The notes beneath the pieces were generated by a model. It did no database searches and was not told where the DNA came from. It was given only the letters and a program-made list of their open reading frames with translations. From NCBI RefSeq assembly GCF_014646055.1, contig NZ_BMMS01000001.1, positions 395,892 through 459,891 on the forward strand: a DNA stretch of 64,000 nt. Direction: 5' to 3'. This document shows positions 44,188-53,593 of this stretch, piece after piece (the first letter of the stretch is position 1; each line of letters opens with the position of its first letter). Origin of the DNA: Wenjunlia tyrosinilytica (GTDB taxonomy: Bacteria > Actinomycetota > Actinomycetes > Streptomycetales > Streptomycetaceae). A program made the position numbers and the translations under genes.

Positions 44188-45798
44188 TCAATCGATCTTG
44201 AAGTCGCGGTGCTCCTCCCGCGCCGCCTGCTCCCAGACCCCCTCGAACCGTGCTGCCGCCGCCTTGGCGCGCCGCGTCTCGCGCTCGTGCAGCAGTCCGT
44301 AGGTGAAGGTGTTCTCTCCGCTGAGGTGGGCCTGGACGGCCAGTTCGCGCAGGGCGGCGCGCGTGACGGCGCAGTCGTTGTACTCCCCCAGCACCTCCTG
44401 GACCTCCTTCATGCGCTGGGCGAACGCCTTCGCCTGCGTGCCGAGCACGGGGCGGGCGGCCTCGGCGGCGTAGCGGGCGCGTTTGGCTGCCTTGCGCACC
44501 TCGTGGCGTTCCTCGTCGGTGTTGGCGGCGGCCACGCGCTTGGCGAGGCGCCGGTAGTCGCGCAGGACTCCACGGCGCAGTCCTTCCGCGGCGGGGGCGG
44601 CGGCCGCGGGCAGGAGCGGCGGTTCGGCGAGGAGGGTGTCGAGGGCGGAGAGCAGTTCGAGGTAGCGGGCGCTGTTCAACGCGGTGATGGCGCGCCTTCT
44701 GGTGCTGGAGCGGCGGGTGGTGGCCCAGGTGCGCAGGCGTCCGCGCACCGGTCCCAGCACCTCGTGGCGCGGCAGGGGATCGATGAGTTCGTACAGCCGC
44801 AGGGTGAGGACTTCGCGGTCGCGGTCCGCACCGAGTTCCGTGCCGAGCCGGCGCAGTCCTTCGGTGACATGCCGGGTGGCCTCGGGGTCGAGGACGAAGC
44901 GGAAGGTGCTCAGCGCGCTGCGCAGGCGGCGGGCGGCGACGCGCATGCGGTGCACGGAGTCGGGCAGGTCGCGGCGTACGGCCGGGTCGAGGGCGACGAG
45001 TTCGCTCACCTGCTCGCGCAGGTAGGCCATGACGGCGTCGCCGACGGTGGCCGCGCGCTCGACGGGGGCCGTGGAGGGCTTGGGGACGCGTTTGCCGAGT
45101 GCTCTGCCGAGCTTGGACTTCGCGCGGCTGCGGCGGGCGCCCGCGGCGGCGAGGTGCTCCTCCATGGCGTCGAGGAAGGCCGCGGTGCCCGCCTCCGCGA
45201 GTTCGACCTCGATCTCCGCCCAGGCGCGGGACTTCCCCGAGGGCAGGGAGTCGGCGGTCACCTGGTCGTAGGAGACCTCGGCGAGGCGCCGCCCGTGCTT
45301 GTCCAGCAGGTGCCGTACGTCGCGTTGGGAGCGCAGCCGGGCGACGGGGACGAGCGGGGCGCCCCGGGTCCGTGAGCGCACCAGTCGGACGAGTTGCGGC
45401 GGCACGGTGGCGCCCGGACCGCCCTCGGACACGTCAGCGCCCCCGGACCCGTCAGCGCCCGCTGCCCCGTCGACGCGCCCGGTGCCCTCCGAGCCCACGC
45501 CCGCGCAGGCGCCCGCACCCGCCCCTGCCCGCAGCGGCACCCGGATCTCGTCGCGGGCGTCGGTCCCGGCGGGCAGTTTCAGGTGCCAGCCCGCGTCCTC
45601 GCCGCCGGTGCGGCGTCTGAGGGTGACTCCGGCGGCGGCCAGCCGCAGGTCGGCGGTGTCGTAGTAGACGGCGTCGAGGGCGACCGAGCCGCGGTCCTCG
45701 ACACAGGCGACGCGGCGCAGTCCGGTCAGGTCCGGAAGCCCGGGGCTGCCCGGTGCCTCGTACTTGCGCTCGATCTCCCGTACTTCGACCGTGGTCAC
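44188..45798 (-). CDS. CYTH and CHAD domain protein
   Basis: 536 residues from a GTG with GGAGG 5 nt upstream. The N-terminus has the CYTH ExExK signature (REIERKYEAPG), then VYYDTADLRLAAAGVTLRRRTGG; the CYTH part continues to ~210 with a Gly/Asp-rich insertion. The CHAD domain (~240-520) has the His/Arg-rich helices SVHRMRVAARRLRSALSTF, LRRLGTELGADRDREVL and ERHEVRKAAKRARYAAEA. CYTH domains bind triphosphates and CHAD domains bind polyphosphate, so a role in polyphosphate metabolism is likely but unproven. It is 195 nt from rodA. Confidence 0.92.
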   Translation of the reverse strand: MTTVEVREIERKYEAPGSPGLPDLTGLRRVACVEDRGSVALDAVYYDTADLRLAAAGVTLRRRTGGEDAGWHLKLPAGTDARDEIRVPLRAGAGAGACAGVGSEGTGRVDGAAGADGSGGADVSEGGPGATVPPQLVRLVRSRTRGAPLVPVARLRSQRDVRHLLDKHGRRLAEVSYDQVTADSLPSGKSRAWAEIEVELAEAGTAAFLDAMEEHLAAAGARRSRAKSKLGRALGKRVPKPSTAPVERAATVGDAVMAYLREQVSELVALDPAVRRDLPDSVHRMRVAARRLRSALSTFRFVLDPEATRHVTEGLRRLGTELGADRDREVLTLRLYELIDPLPRHEVLGPVRGRLRTWATTRRSSTRRRAITALNSARYLELLSALDTLLAEPPLLPAAAAPAAEGLRRGVLRDYRRLAKRVAAANTDEERHEVRKAAKRARYAAEAARPVLGTQAKAFAQRMKEVQEVLGEYNDCAVTRAALRELAVQAHLSGENTFTYGLLHERETRRAKAAAARFEGVWEQAAREEHRDFKID

Positions 45799-45959
45799 GC
45801 ACGCCTCCTGGAGCCCCGCGGTTCTTGCGTGGAACCTAACCGCGCGCCGCCCGCCTGCAAAGACCGCTGCCGCAAACGACCGCGCGCGGCGGCCCGCCGC
45901 ACCGGCTCCCGGAAACGGGCTCCCGGAATCGGCTCCCAGGAGGACCGGCTCATGCCGAC

Positions 45960-45989
45960 GGCCCCGGCGGTGGCCCCACCGCCGGGGCC
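45960..45989 (-). terminator. Terminator after rodA
   Basis: A 14-bp perfect arm pair GGCCCCGGCGGTGG / CCACCGCCGGGGCC, 2-nt spacer, 5 nt after the rodA stop. It ends the mreB-to-rodA cluster. Confidence 0.8.
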
Positions 45990-45994
45990 GCGGC

Positions 45995-47191
45995 TCAGGC
46001 GGAGACCGGTTTCTTGACCTGGATGGACTGCAGCAGCCCCACCGCTATCCACACGGCGAACATCGACGAGCCGCCGTAGGAGACGAAGGGCAGCGGAAGA
46101 CCGGCCACGGGCATGATGCCGAGCGTCATCCCGATGTTCTCGAACGCCTGGAAGGCGAACCAGGCCACGATGCCGGCGGCCACTATCGTGCTGTACAGGT
46201 CGCCCGCGTTCCGCGCGATGCGGCACGCCCTCCACAGGACCACGCCGATCAGGAGGATGAGCGCGCCCGCCCCCACGAAGCCGAGTTCCTCACCGGCGAC
46301 GGTGAAGACGAAGTCGGTCTGCTGCTCCGGCACGAACTGGCCCGAGGTCTGGCTGCCGTGGAAGAGCCCCTTGCCGAGCAGCCCCCCGGAACCGATCGCG
46401 ATCCGGGCCTGGTTGGTGTTGTAGCCGACGCCGGACGGGTCGAGGGCGGGATTGGCGAACGCGGCGAAGCGGTCGATCTGGTACTGGTCGAGGACGCCGA
46501 GCTTCCAGATGAGCGTGGCGCCGAGACCTCCCGCGGCGATGAGTCCGACGACCCAGCGGTTGGAGGCGCCCGAGGCCAGCAGGATACCGAGGACGATCAC
46601 CACCATCACCATGACCGACCCCATGTCGGGCATCAGCATGATGACGGCCATGGGCACGGCGGACAGCGCCAGCGCCTGCATCACCGTGCGGTGGTCCGGG
46701 TGCTTGCGGTCCCCCGCGTCCACCTTGGTGGCCAGCAGCACGGCCATCCCCAGGATGATCGTGATCTTGGCGAACTCCGAGGGCTGGAGCGAGAATCCGC
46801 CGCCGATGACGATCCAGGCGTGAGCGCCGTTGATGGTGCTGCCGAGCGGGGTGAGCACGGCCAGCAGGAGGACGACCGAGGTGATGTAGAGCACCGGGAC
46901 CGCTCCGCGCAGGCGGCGGTGCCCCACCGCCACGACGGCCACGGCGAGGGCGAAGCCGATGCCCACGTTGAGGACGTTGCGCAGCAGGAAGTAGTACCTG
47001 TCGCCGTGGTTGAGCTCGGTGCGGCCGCGGGTGGCGGAGTAGACGAGCAGGGTGCCGACGGCGGACAGCACGAGGGCGGAGCCGAGCAGTATCCAGTCCA
47101 GCCGCCACAGCAGCGAGTCCCGGGCGAAGACCTTCCCCATCGTGCCGCGTTCCGGTGTGTAGCGGCGGACCGAGTAGCTGTGACTGCTCAC
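45995..47191 (-). CDS. rodA: RodA/FtsW-family SEDS peptidoglycan glycosyltransferase
   Basis: 398 residues with about ten membrane segments. SEDS hallmarks: NGAHAWIVIGGGFSLQPSEFAK, PDMGSVMVMVVIVLG, QARIAIGSGGLLGKGLF and PEQQTDFVFTVAGEELGFVG, followed by PVAGLPLPFVSYGGSSM near the C-terminus. It polymerises glycan strands with the partner PBP2. It overlaps mrdA as GTGA, so both are probably produced together. In Streptomyces, this cluster is chiefly needed for spore wall synthesis. Confidence 0.96.
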   Translation of the reverse strand: MSSHSYSVRRYTPERGTMGKVFARDSLLWRLDWILLGSALVLSAVGTLLVYSATRGRTELNHGDRYYFLLRNVLNVGIGFALAVAVVAVGHRRLRGAVPVLYITSVVLLLAVLTPLGSTINGAHAWIVIGGGFSLQPSEFAKITIILGMAVLLATKVDAGDRKHPDHRTVMQALALSAVPMAVIMLMPDMGSVMVMVVIVLGILLASGASNRWVVGLIAAGGLGATLIWKLGVLDQYQIDRFAAFANPALDPSGVGYNTNQARIAIGSGGLLGKGLFHGSQTSGQFVPEQQTDFVFTVAGEELGFVGAGALILLIGVVLWRACRIARNAGDLYSTIVAAGIVAWFAFQAFENIGMTLGIMPVAGLPLPFVSYGGSSMFAVWIAVGLLQSIQVKKPVSA

Positions 47192-49407
47192 GACAGCCTC
47201 CGCGGTTTCCTCGTGTCGCCCCGGTACTCGGGGTTTCGCGGCGACAGGGCGAACGGGCTCAGCGGGCCGGAGGCGTTCGCGGAGGTGTCCGGCGGCTCGA
47301 CGTTGTTGAGCTTGTCCGGCGCCGGGATCTGCTTGATGGTGCCGTCGTGGTTCACGGTCGGCAGCTTGGTCTGCGGCTTGGGCAGCCAGGCCTTCTTCGG
47401 GTCGATCTGCCCGCCCTCGGACACGCCGTAGAGCGCGTTGTAGATCTTGCGCACGGCGGGCGCGGAGGCACCGGAGCCGGTACCGCCCTGCGAGATCGTC
47501 ATGACGATCGCGTAGTCCTTGGTGTAGCTGGCGAACCAGGACGTGGTCTGCTTGCCGTAGACCTCGGCGGTACCGGTCTTGGCGTGCATGGTGATGTCGT
47601 TCTGCGGCCAGCCCTGGAAGCGCCAGGCGGCGGTACCCCGGGTGGCGACGCCCGCGAACGCCTCGTCCATGTAGTCGCGGGTCTCCTTGCTGATCGGCAG
47701 CTTGCCGACGACCTTGGGCTTGATCTCCTTGACGTGCCCGTCGGGGCTGATGACGGCCTTGCCGAGCTCGGGCTGGTACATGGTGCCGCCGTTGCTGACG
47801 GCCGCGTAGATCCGGGCCATCTGGATCGGCGTCACCAGGGTGTCGCCCTGGCCGATGGAGTAGTTGACGCTGTCACCGGCGCGCATCTTGAAGCCCTCGG
47901 CGCAGTTCTCGCGGGCGACCTTGGTGGCGTAGTCGTTGTCCTTGGACTTCGCCTGGTCGCACCACGCCTCCTTGTTGGCCTCGTAGTAGTCCTTCTTCCA
48001 CTTCCGGTCCGGGATGCGGCCGGTGACCTCGGAGGGAAGGTCGACGCCGGTCCTGGCGCCGAGGCCGAACTGGTGGGCGGTCCTGTAGAACCAGTCCTTG
48101 GGGTGCTTGGGGTTGTTGCCGCCGTCCTTCTGCCACTGCTCGTAGGCGAGCCGGTAGAAGACGGTGTCGCAGGACACCTCGAGGGCGCGGCCGAGGGAGA
48201 TGCCGCCGAAGCTCTCGGACTCGAAGTTCTTGAAGACCTGGCCGCCGATGTTGAACGAGGAGCTGCACTCGTAGCCCCCGTCGGCCGGGTAACCGGCGTT
48301 TATGGCGGCGGCGGTGGAGACGACCTTGAAGATGGAGCCGGGGGCGGCCTGGCCCTGGATGGCGCGGTTCAGCAGCGGGAAGTTGGACTTCTGGCTGGTG
48401 AGCCACTTGTAGGTCTTCGGCTTGATGCCGCCGACCCAGGCGTTGGGGTTGTACGTGGGGTTGCTGGCCATGGCGATCACGCGGCCGGTCCTGGCCTCCA
48501 TCACCACCACGGCGCCGGAGTCGGCCTTGTAGGGGACGCCCGTGTTGCGGTCGATCTGCTTGCGGGCCTCCTTCATCGCGGCGTCCAGCTCGCGCTCGGC
48601 CAGTCCCTGCACACGGGCGTCGATGCTGGTGACGAGGGAGGAACCGGGCCTGGCGGGGGTGTTGCCGGCGCTGCCGATCACCCGTCCGAGGTTGTCCACC
48701 TGGTGCCGGTTGACGCCGGCGGTGCCGCGCAACTGCGCGTCGTAGGTGCGCTCGAGGCCCGATCGGCCGATCTGGTCGGAGCGCTGGAGCGGGCTGCCGG
48801 ACTTCTCGCGCTCGGCGATCTCCTCGTCGCTGACGGGCGAGAGGTAGCCGAGCACCTGCGCCGCCCCGGCGCCCTTGGGGGCGGCGTAGCGGCGCACGGC
48901 GGTGGGCTCGGCGGTGATCCCGGGGAAGTCGTCGCGGCGCTCGACGATGGCCAGCGCCTGCTTGGTCGTGGCCTCGGCCGTTATGGGAATGGGCTGGTAC
49001 GGGGAACCGTTCCAGCACGGCTGCGGGGTCTTGGAGTCGCAGAGGCGGACCTTGTCCTGGACCTCCTGCGGCTTCATGTCGAGCACGTCGGCCAGCCGGG
49101 CCAGGACGGACTTGCCGTCGTCCTTCTGCCGCAGCAGCTCGGTGCGGTCCGCGCTGACCACGAGGCGGTTCTCGTTGTCGGCCAGCGGGATGCCGTTGGC
49201 GTCGAGGATGGAGCCGCGCACGGCCGGGGTGATGACCTCCTGCACCTGGTTGCGGGAGGCCTTCTCGGTGTACTCCTGGCCGTTGCGGATCTGCAGGTAC
49301 CACAGGCGCCCGCCGAGCGTGGCCAGCAGTGAGACGACAAGGATCTGCAGGGCGATCAGCCGGATCGCCACCCGCGGAGTGCGGCCGGTCTCCGGGATGT
49401 TGGTCAT
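47188..49407 (-). CDS. mrdA: Class B penicillin-binding protein 2 (transpeptidase)
   Basis: 739 residues. One N-terminal membrane helix (IRLIALQILVVSLLATLGG), a PBP dimerisation region (LVVSADRTELLRQ; RRYAAPKGAGAAQVLGYLSPV), then the transpeptidase domain. Active-site serine motif GSIFK (~356), SVN (~512, GDSVNYSIGQG) and KTG (~607, MHAKTGTAEVYG). Several Cys (SCD, WCDQ, ENCAEG) are present in the external part and may form disulphides. It cross-links peptidoglycan together with RodA. The start overlaps the mreD stop (ATGA). The C-terminal ~60 residues are Pro/Asn-rich. Confidence 0.96.
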   Translation of the reverse strand: MTNIPETGRTPRVAIRLIALQILVVSLLATLGGRLWYLQIRNGQEYTEKASRNQVQEVITPAVRGSILDANGIPLADNENRLVVSADRTELLRQKDDGKSVLARLADVLDMKPQEVQDKVRLCDSKTPQPCWNGSPYQPIPITAEATTKQALAIVERRDDFPGITAEPTAVRRYAAPKGAGAAQVLGYLSPVSDEEIAEREKSGSPLQRSDQIGRSGLERTYDAQLRGTAGVNRHQVDNLGRVIGSAGNTPARPGSSLVTSIDARVQGLAERELDAAMKEARKQIDRNTGVPYKADSGAVVVMEARTGRVIAMASNPTYNPNAWVGGIKPKTYKWLTSQKSNFPLLNRAIQGQAAPGSIFKVVSTAAAINAGYPADGGYECSSSFNIGGQVFKNFESESFGGISLGRALEVSCDTVFYRLAYEQWQKDGGNNPKHPKDWFYRTAHQFGLGARTGVDLPSEVTGRIPDRKWKKDYYEANKEAWCDQAKSKDNDYATKVARENCAEGFKMRAGDSVNYSIGQGDTLVTPIQMARIYAAVSNGGTMYQPELGKAVISPDGHVKEIKPKVVGKLPISKETRDYMDEAFAGVATRGTAAWRFQGWPQNDITMHAKTGTAEVYGKQTTSWFASYTKDYAIVMTISQGGTGSGASAPAVRKIYNALYGVSEGGQIDPKKAWLPKPQTKLPTVNHDGTIKQIPAPDKLNNVEPPDTSANASGPLSPFALSPRNPEYRGDTRKPRRLS

Positions 49408-50138
49408 GGACGCTTCCCCAGCTTGCCGAATCCATTGCGGTTGAGGGACCGGCCGAAGCCCGAGCGCTGGCCGCCGATCCTGGTGCGGCCGGGCCGCAGC
49501 AGGCCGGAGCGCACCCGCCCGGTCCCGTTGAGCTTGCCCGTGGCGCTGAACCGGCTGCCCCGGCCGTTGGCGGCGGACAGCCAGCCCTGGGCGGCGGCGG
49601 CCGACGCGCTGCCCTCCCCGGGGGTGCCCAGTGGGTCGGGATCGAGCTTCCTGGCCAGGGCCATGACCCAGGGCACGGTGAAGGGGGCGAGCAGCAGGTC
49701 GTAGAGCAGCGCGGACAGGACGAGGCTGCTGAAGCCGACGTTGCGGGCGGCGGTGTCACCCACGAGGGAGCCGACGCCCGCGTACAGGACGGTGCTGGCC
49801 ACGGCGGCGCACGCCACGACGAACATGGGCTTGGTGGCCGAGCGCAGCGGACCGGTCTCGGGCCGGACGAGACCGGCGAGGTAGCCGATCAGGCACAGCA
49901 CGAGGGCGTAGCGGCCCGCCGCGTGGTCGGCGGGGGGCGCGAGGTCGGTCAGCAGCCCCGCGCCGAATCCCACGAGGCTGCCGCCCATGGGTCCGTAGGT
50001 GATGGCCAGGCCCACGACGACCAGCAGGGTCAGGTCGGGGACGGCGCCGGGCAGGTGGAGCCTGGCGAGGATGCTGACCTGGAGGACCAGTGCCACGGCG
50101 AGGAGGAGGCAGGAGAGCAGCAGTCGGTTGAGGCGCAT
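49404..50138 (-). CDS. mreD: Rod-shape/sporulation protein MreD
   Basis: 244 residues; about five membrane segments in the first ~165 residues (LLLSCLLLAVALVLQVSIL, LTLLVVVGLAITYG, GFGAGLLTDLAPP, YALVLCLIGYLAGLV). MreD links MreBC to the RodA-PBP2 synthase. An unusual ~80-residue Gly/Arg/Ser-rich tail, very basic, follows the membrane part; it would lie in the cytoplasm or along the membrane. It follows mreC by 3 nt and overlaps mrdA. Confidence 0.9.
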   Translation of the reverse strand: MRLNRLLLSCLLLAVALVLQVSILARLHLPGAVPDLTLLVVVGLAITYGPMGGSLVGFGAGLLTDLAPPADHAAGRYALVLCLIGYLAGLVRPETGPLRSATKPMFVVACAAVASTVLYAGVGSLVGDTAARNVGFSSLVLSALLYDLLLAPFTVPWVMALARKLDPDPLGTPGEGSASAAAAQGWLSAANGRGSRFSATGKLNGTGRVRSGLLRPGRTRIGGQRSGFGRSLNRNGFGKLGKRP

Positions 50139-50141
50139 GGG

Positions 50142-51296
50142 TCAGCCCCTCCTGAGGCCTGAGATGGCGGTGCCGGTGCCACCGGTGGGGGTGGCGGGAG
50201 GCGTTGACCCGGGGGGCGGTGGCCCGTTGTCGGGTTCCGGCTGCCGGTCCTGGCCCGTCGGGTCGGTCCCGGCGGGATCCTGCCCGCCGCCGCGGTCCTG
50301 CGCGGTGCCGCCGGGGGTCGGCTGGACGGCCTGCCCGGCCTCGTTCTGCTGGGTGCTCCGGCCGGTCCGGGTGTCCTGCCCGCCGCTCTTGTCCGGGTCC
50401 GGGCTCGCCTTGGGTTCCTTCTTCGGCGTGGGCCTGGGCACGGGCGGCAGCACACTGTCGCGCGGGTCCTTGCGCGGGCCCTGGACCACGACGCCCACGA
50501 GGTCGAGACGGGTGAACGAGACATACGGCTGGACCTGCACGGTCCGGGTGAGGTTGCCGCCCGCGCGCTCGACGCGGACGACCTTGCCGACGGGCACACC
50601 GGGGACGAACGGCTTGCCCGCCTGCGAGCCGAAGGTGACCATGCGGTCGCCGGTCTTGACCTGGGCCTTGCCGTTGAGGAGCTGCACCCGCAGCGGCCGG
50701 TCGCCCTGGCCGGTGGCGAAGCCGAGCTCCATGGAGTTCTCGAGGCGCGTGCCGACGGTGAAGTCGGGGTCGTTGGCCAGCAGCACCGTGGCGGTGGAGG
50801 GGCCGACGGTGGTGACCCGGCCGACGAGGCCGTCGCCGTTGAGTACGGTCATGTCGCGCGTGAGGCCGTCCATGCTCCCGGCGTCGATGGTGACGGTCCA
50901 GGAGAAGCCCTGGGCGGCTCCTATGGCGATGATCTGGGCCGCCTTGACGGTGTAGCGGCCGGCGCCCGCGGTCTTGAGCAGCTTGTCGAGCTCGGCGACG
51001 CGGCTGCGGTTGACGGCGCTGCTGCCGAGCTTCTCCTTGAGCTGGGCGTTCTCCCGCTCGAGTTCGGCCACGCGCCCGGCGCGGCCACCGGAGTCGCGCA
51101 CGGCCGAGATGGCGTCGCCCACCGGGCGGGTGAAGGCGGAGACCTTGTCCTCAGCAGGGCCGAAGACCTTGGCGGCGGCGGTGCGCGCCCCGTCGATCGG
51201 AGACTCCTCACCGCCCCTGATGTCCACGGTGATGAGCGCGAAAGCGATCGCGACCAGCAGCACCAACAGCAGCCGGCTCTCTCGGGTGTCCCTCAC
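50142..51296 (-). CDS. mreC: Rod-shape/sporulation protein MreC
   Basis: 384 residues from a GTG. One N-terminal membrane helix (LLLVLLVAIAFALITV), a coiled coil (RVAELERENAQLKEKLGSS), then the MreC beta-barrel core (SWTVTIDAGSMDGLTRDMTVLNGDGLVGRV; VLLANDPDFTVGTRLE). The last ~110 residues are a Pro/Gly/Asp-rich tail absent from most MreC proteins outside actinobacteria. MreC scaffolds PBP2-RodA on the outer face of the membrane. Confidence 0.95.
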   Translation of the reverse strand: MRDTRESRLLLVLLVAIAFALITVDIRGGEESPIDGARTAAAKVFGPAEDKVSAFTRPVGDAISAVRDSGGRAGRVAELERENAQLKEKLGSSAVNRSRVAELDKLLKTAGAGRYTVKAAQIIAIGAAQGFSWTVTIDAGSMDGLTRDMTVLNGDGLVGRVTTVGPSTATVLLANDPDFTVGTRLENSMELGFATGQGDRPLRVQLLNGKAQVKTGDRMVTFGSQAGKPFVPGVPVGKVVRVERAGGNLTRTVQVQPYVSFTRLDLVGVVVQGPRKDPRDSVLPPVPRPTPKKEPKASPDPDKSGGQDTRTGRSTQQNEAGQAVQPTPGGTAQDRGGGQDPAGTDPTGQDRQPEPDNGPPPPGSTPPATPTGGTGTAISGLRRG

Positions 51297-51397
51297 GGTG
51301 CGCGGCTGTGCCTTCCTCGAAGGACCGGTCCGGTGCGCCTCGCGGTGGACGGACCGGTCAGGAGATGTCGTACCGGATCAGCAGAGGGGCCGCACGC

Positions 51398-51425
51398 CTC
51401 CCGCGGCGGGATCCCACCGCGGGAG
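51398..51425 (-). other. Hairpin between mreB and mreC
   Basis: CTCCCGCGG / CCGCGGGAG, 9-bp perfect stem around a GGATCC centre, 10 nt after the mreB stop. It may limit read-through so mreB exceeds mreCD, or be an mRNA processing site. There is a 138-nt gap between the two genes. Confidence 0.6.
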
Positions 51426-51434
51426 ACGCCGGAC

Positions 51435-52472
51435 TCATCTGCGAGGTTGCGCGTCCAGCACCTGCTGGAGCGCCTCGAACTCCTCGACGCACTTGCCCGC
51501 GCCCAGCGCGACGGAGTCCAGCGGGTCCTCGGCGATGTGGATCGGCATACCGGTCTCGCGGCGCAGCCGCTCGTCGAGGCCGCGCAGGAGGCCGCCGCCG
51601 CCGGTGAGGACGATACCGCGGTCCATGATGTCGCCCGACAGTTCGGGCGGGCACTTGTCGAGCGTCGTCTTGACCGCGTCAACGATCGCGTTGACGGGCT
51701 CCTCGATGGCCTTGCGCACCTCACCGGCCGAGATGACCACGGTCTTGGGCAGTCCGCTGACGAGGTCGCGGCCGCGGATCTCGGTGTGCTCGTCCTTCTC
51801 CATCTCGGAGGCGTGCGCCGAGCCGATCGTCATCTTGATGTGCTCGGCGGTGCGCTCACCGAGGAGGAGGGAGTACTCCTTCTTGATGTGCTGGATGATC
51901 GCGTTGTCCAGCTCGTCCCCCGCGACGCGGATCGACTGGGCGGTGACGATCCCTCCGAGGGAGATGACGGCGACCTCGGTGGTGCCTCCGCCGATGTCCA
52001 CCACCATGTTGCCGGTGGCCTCGTGCACCGGGAGCCCGGCGCCGATGGCCGCGGCCATGGGCTCCTCGATGATGTGGACGGTGCGGGCGCCGGCCTGCGA
52101 GGACGCCTCGATCACGGCACGGCGCTCGACCCCGGTGATACCCGAGGGGACGCACACCACGACTCGGGGGCGGGCCAGGTAGCGGCGGCGGTGGATCTTG
52201 AGGATGAAGTACCGCAGCATCCGCTCGGTGATCTCGAAGTCGGCGATGACGCCGTCCTTGAGCGGGCGGATCGCCACGATGTTGCCCGGCGTGCGGCCGA
52301 TCATCTTCTTGGCCTCGGCCCCGACCGCGAGGATGCCGCCGGTGTTGGTGTTGATTGCGACGACTGACGGCTCGTTCAGAACGATGCCGCGACCTCTCAC
52401 GTACACCAGCGTGTTGGCGGTCCCGAGGTCGACAGCCATGTCCCGGCCGATGAACGACATGTTGTTCGCCAT
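51435..52472 (-). CDS. mreB: Actin-like shape/sporulation protein MreB
   Basis: 345 residues with actin-fold motifs: phosphate 1 [29 protein letters not shown], phosphate 2 [18 protein letters not shown], and the adenosine motif [17 protein letters not shown]. The start could be ATG 52472 or the internal ATG four codons later (MSFIGRDM). MreB polymers organise wall synthesis; in Streptomyces it is used mainly in sporulation. The 266-nt region upstream to ndk should carry its promoter; no single site stands out. Confidence 0.98.
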   Translation of the reverse strand: MANNMSFIGRDMAVDLGTANTLVYVRGRGIVLNEPSVVAINTNTGGILAVGAEAKKMIGRTPGNIVAIRPLKDGVIADFEITERMLRYFILKIHRRRYLARPRVVVCVPSGITGVERRAVIEASSQAGARTVHIIEEPMAAAIGAGLPVHEATGNMVVDIGGGTTEVAVISLGGIVTAQSIRVAGDELDNAIIQHIKKEYSLLLGERTAEHIKMTIGSAHASEMEKDEHTEIRGRDLVSGLPKTVVISAGEVRKAIEEPVNAIVDAVKTTLDKCPPELSGDIMDRGIVLTGGGGLLRGLDERLRRETGMPIHIAEDPLDSVALGAGKCVEEFEALQQVLDAQPRR

Positions 52473-52738
52473 GGGTATACGGAAGCCTTCCCGAGCTGGA
52501 GCGATGAGGGCGGCAGAGAGTGCGAGGGGCGGGAGATTGTTCGGTCGAGGACCGGACTTTCCATGGTAGTCACGCTTGCCCCGGCGGGCATTGTGGGTGC
52601 CGCGGAAATTGTCTGCTTAAGGACTGATCGTCCCCTGTATTGGTGACGCCGTGTCGGGGTTATTGGTTCCGCTGGAGCAATCCGCGGACCCCCATTCGGC
52701 GGATCCCCCGGTCGTCGGCGCGGCCCCCCGACGGTGGT

Positions 52739-53152
52739 TCAGGCGAGCCCGGGGAAGAAGATCTTCACTTCGCGCTCGGCCGACTCCTCGGAGTCCGAGG
52801 CATGGATCAGGTTCTCACGGACGACAGTACCGAAGTCACCGCGGATACTGCCCGGTGCCGCGGCGATCGGGTCGGTCGGGCCGGCCAGCGCGCGCACACC
52901 CTCGATGACGCGCTCGCCCTCGGCGATCAGCGCCACGACCGGCCCGGATGCCATGAACTCGACGAGCGGCTCGTAGAAGGGCTTTCCGACGTGCTCGGCG
53001 TAGTGCTGCTCGAGCACCGCGCGGTCCAGGGTGCGCAGTTCCAGGGCGGTGATCCGCCAGTCGGCCTTCCGCTCGATACGGCCGACGATCTCGCCGACCA
53101 GGCCCCGGCGGACACCGTCGGGCTTGATCAGGACAAGGGTGCGCTGGCTCAC
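52739..53152 (-). CDS. ndk: Nucleoside diphosphate kinase
   Basis: 137 residues from a GTG with GGAG 7 nt upstream. RTLVLIKPDGVRRGLVGEI at the N-terminus and the catalytic His117 in NLIHASDSEESAEREV. It transfers the gamma phosphate from ATP to other NDPs. Single gene, downstream of the DUF4233 gene. Confidence 0.99.
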   Translation of the reverse strand: MSQRTLVLIKPDGVRRGLVGEIVGRIERKADWRITALELRTLDRAVLEQHYAEHVGKPFYEPLVEFMASGPVVALIAEGERVIEGVRALAGPTDPIAAAPGSIRGDFGTVVRENLIHASDSEESAEREVKIFFPGLA

Positions 53153-53239
53153 GGTACGGCTCCTATGAGGGTGTGATGCGGACGTGGGGGTGGGGGAGGT
53201 GAAGACATTACCCGGAGGGTGAAAACATCTTCGCGGCAG

Positions 53240-53587
53240 CTACGCGGTTTCCGCCGACTGCGTCGCGGCGCGTTCCGCCTTCAGGGCATCGATCCTGCGT
53301 CCGTAGTGCACCGCTGCCCACCACAGAACGGCGAAAACCACACCGAGTGCGAACATCGGGGGTACCACGAAGCCACTGGCGATGAGGGCGCCCTGAAGGA
53401 CCCAGCCGATCCACACGCCGCCGGGCCGGGTAATCAGCCCGCAAAGCGTCACGCACAGAACCATCGCAATACCGCTCACCGACCAGACGGTGCCCGTCGA
53501 GATGTCGGACAGCCGCATGGCGACAAGCCCCGCGAAACCGATCACCATCGCTTCCGCGATGAGCGTGGAAGAACACAGGGTCCGCAT
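53240..53587 (-). CDS. DUF4233 membrane protein
   Basis: 115 residues with four predicted membrane helices (LIAEAMVIGFAGLVAMRL, SVSGIAMVLCVTLCGLI, WIGWVLQGALIASGFVV, FALGVVFAVLWWAAVHY) and a short charged tail. This family is found in actinobacteria between folC and ndk. It starts 6 nt after folC, so is co-translated with it. Function unknown. Confidence 0.88.
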   Translation of the reverse strand: MRTLCSSTLIAEAMVIGFAGLVAMRLSDISTGTVWSVSGIAMVLCVTLCGLITRPGGVWIGWVLQGALIASGFVVPPMFALGVVFAVLWWAAVHYGRRIDALKAERAATQSAETA

Positions 53588-53593
53588 TGCGAG

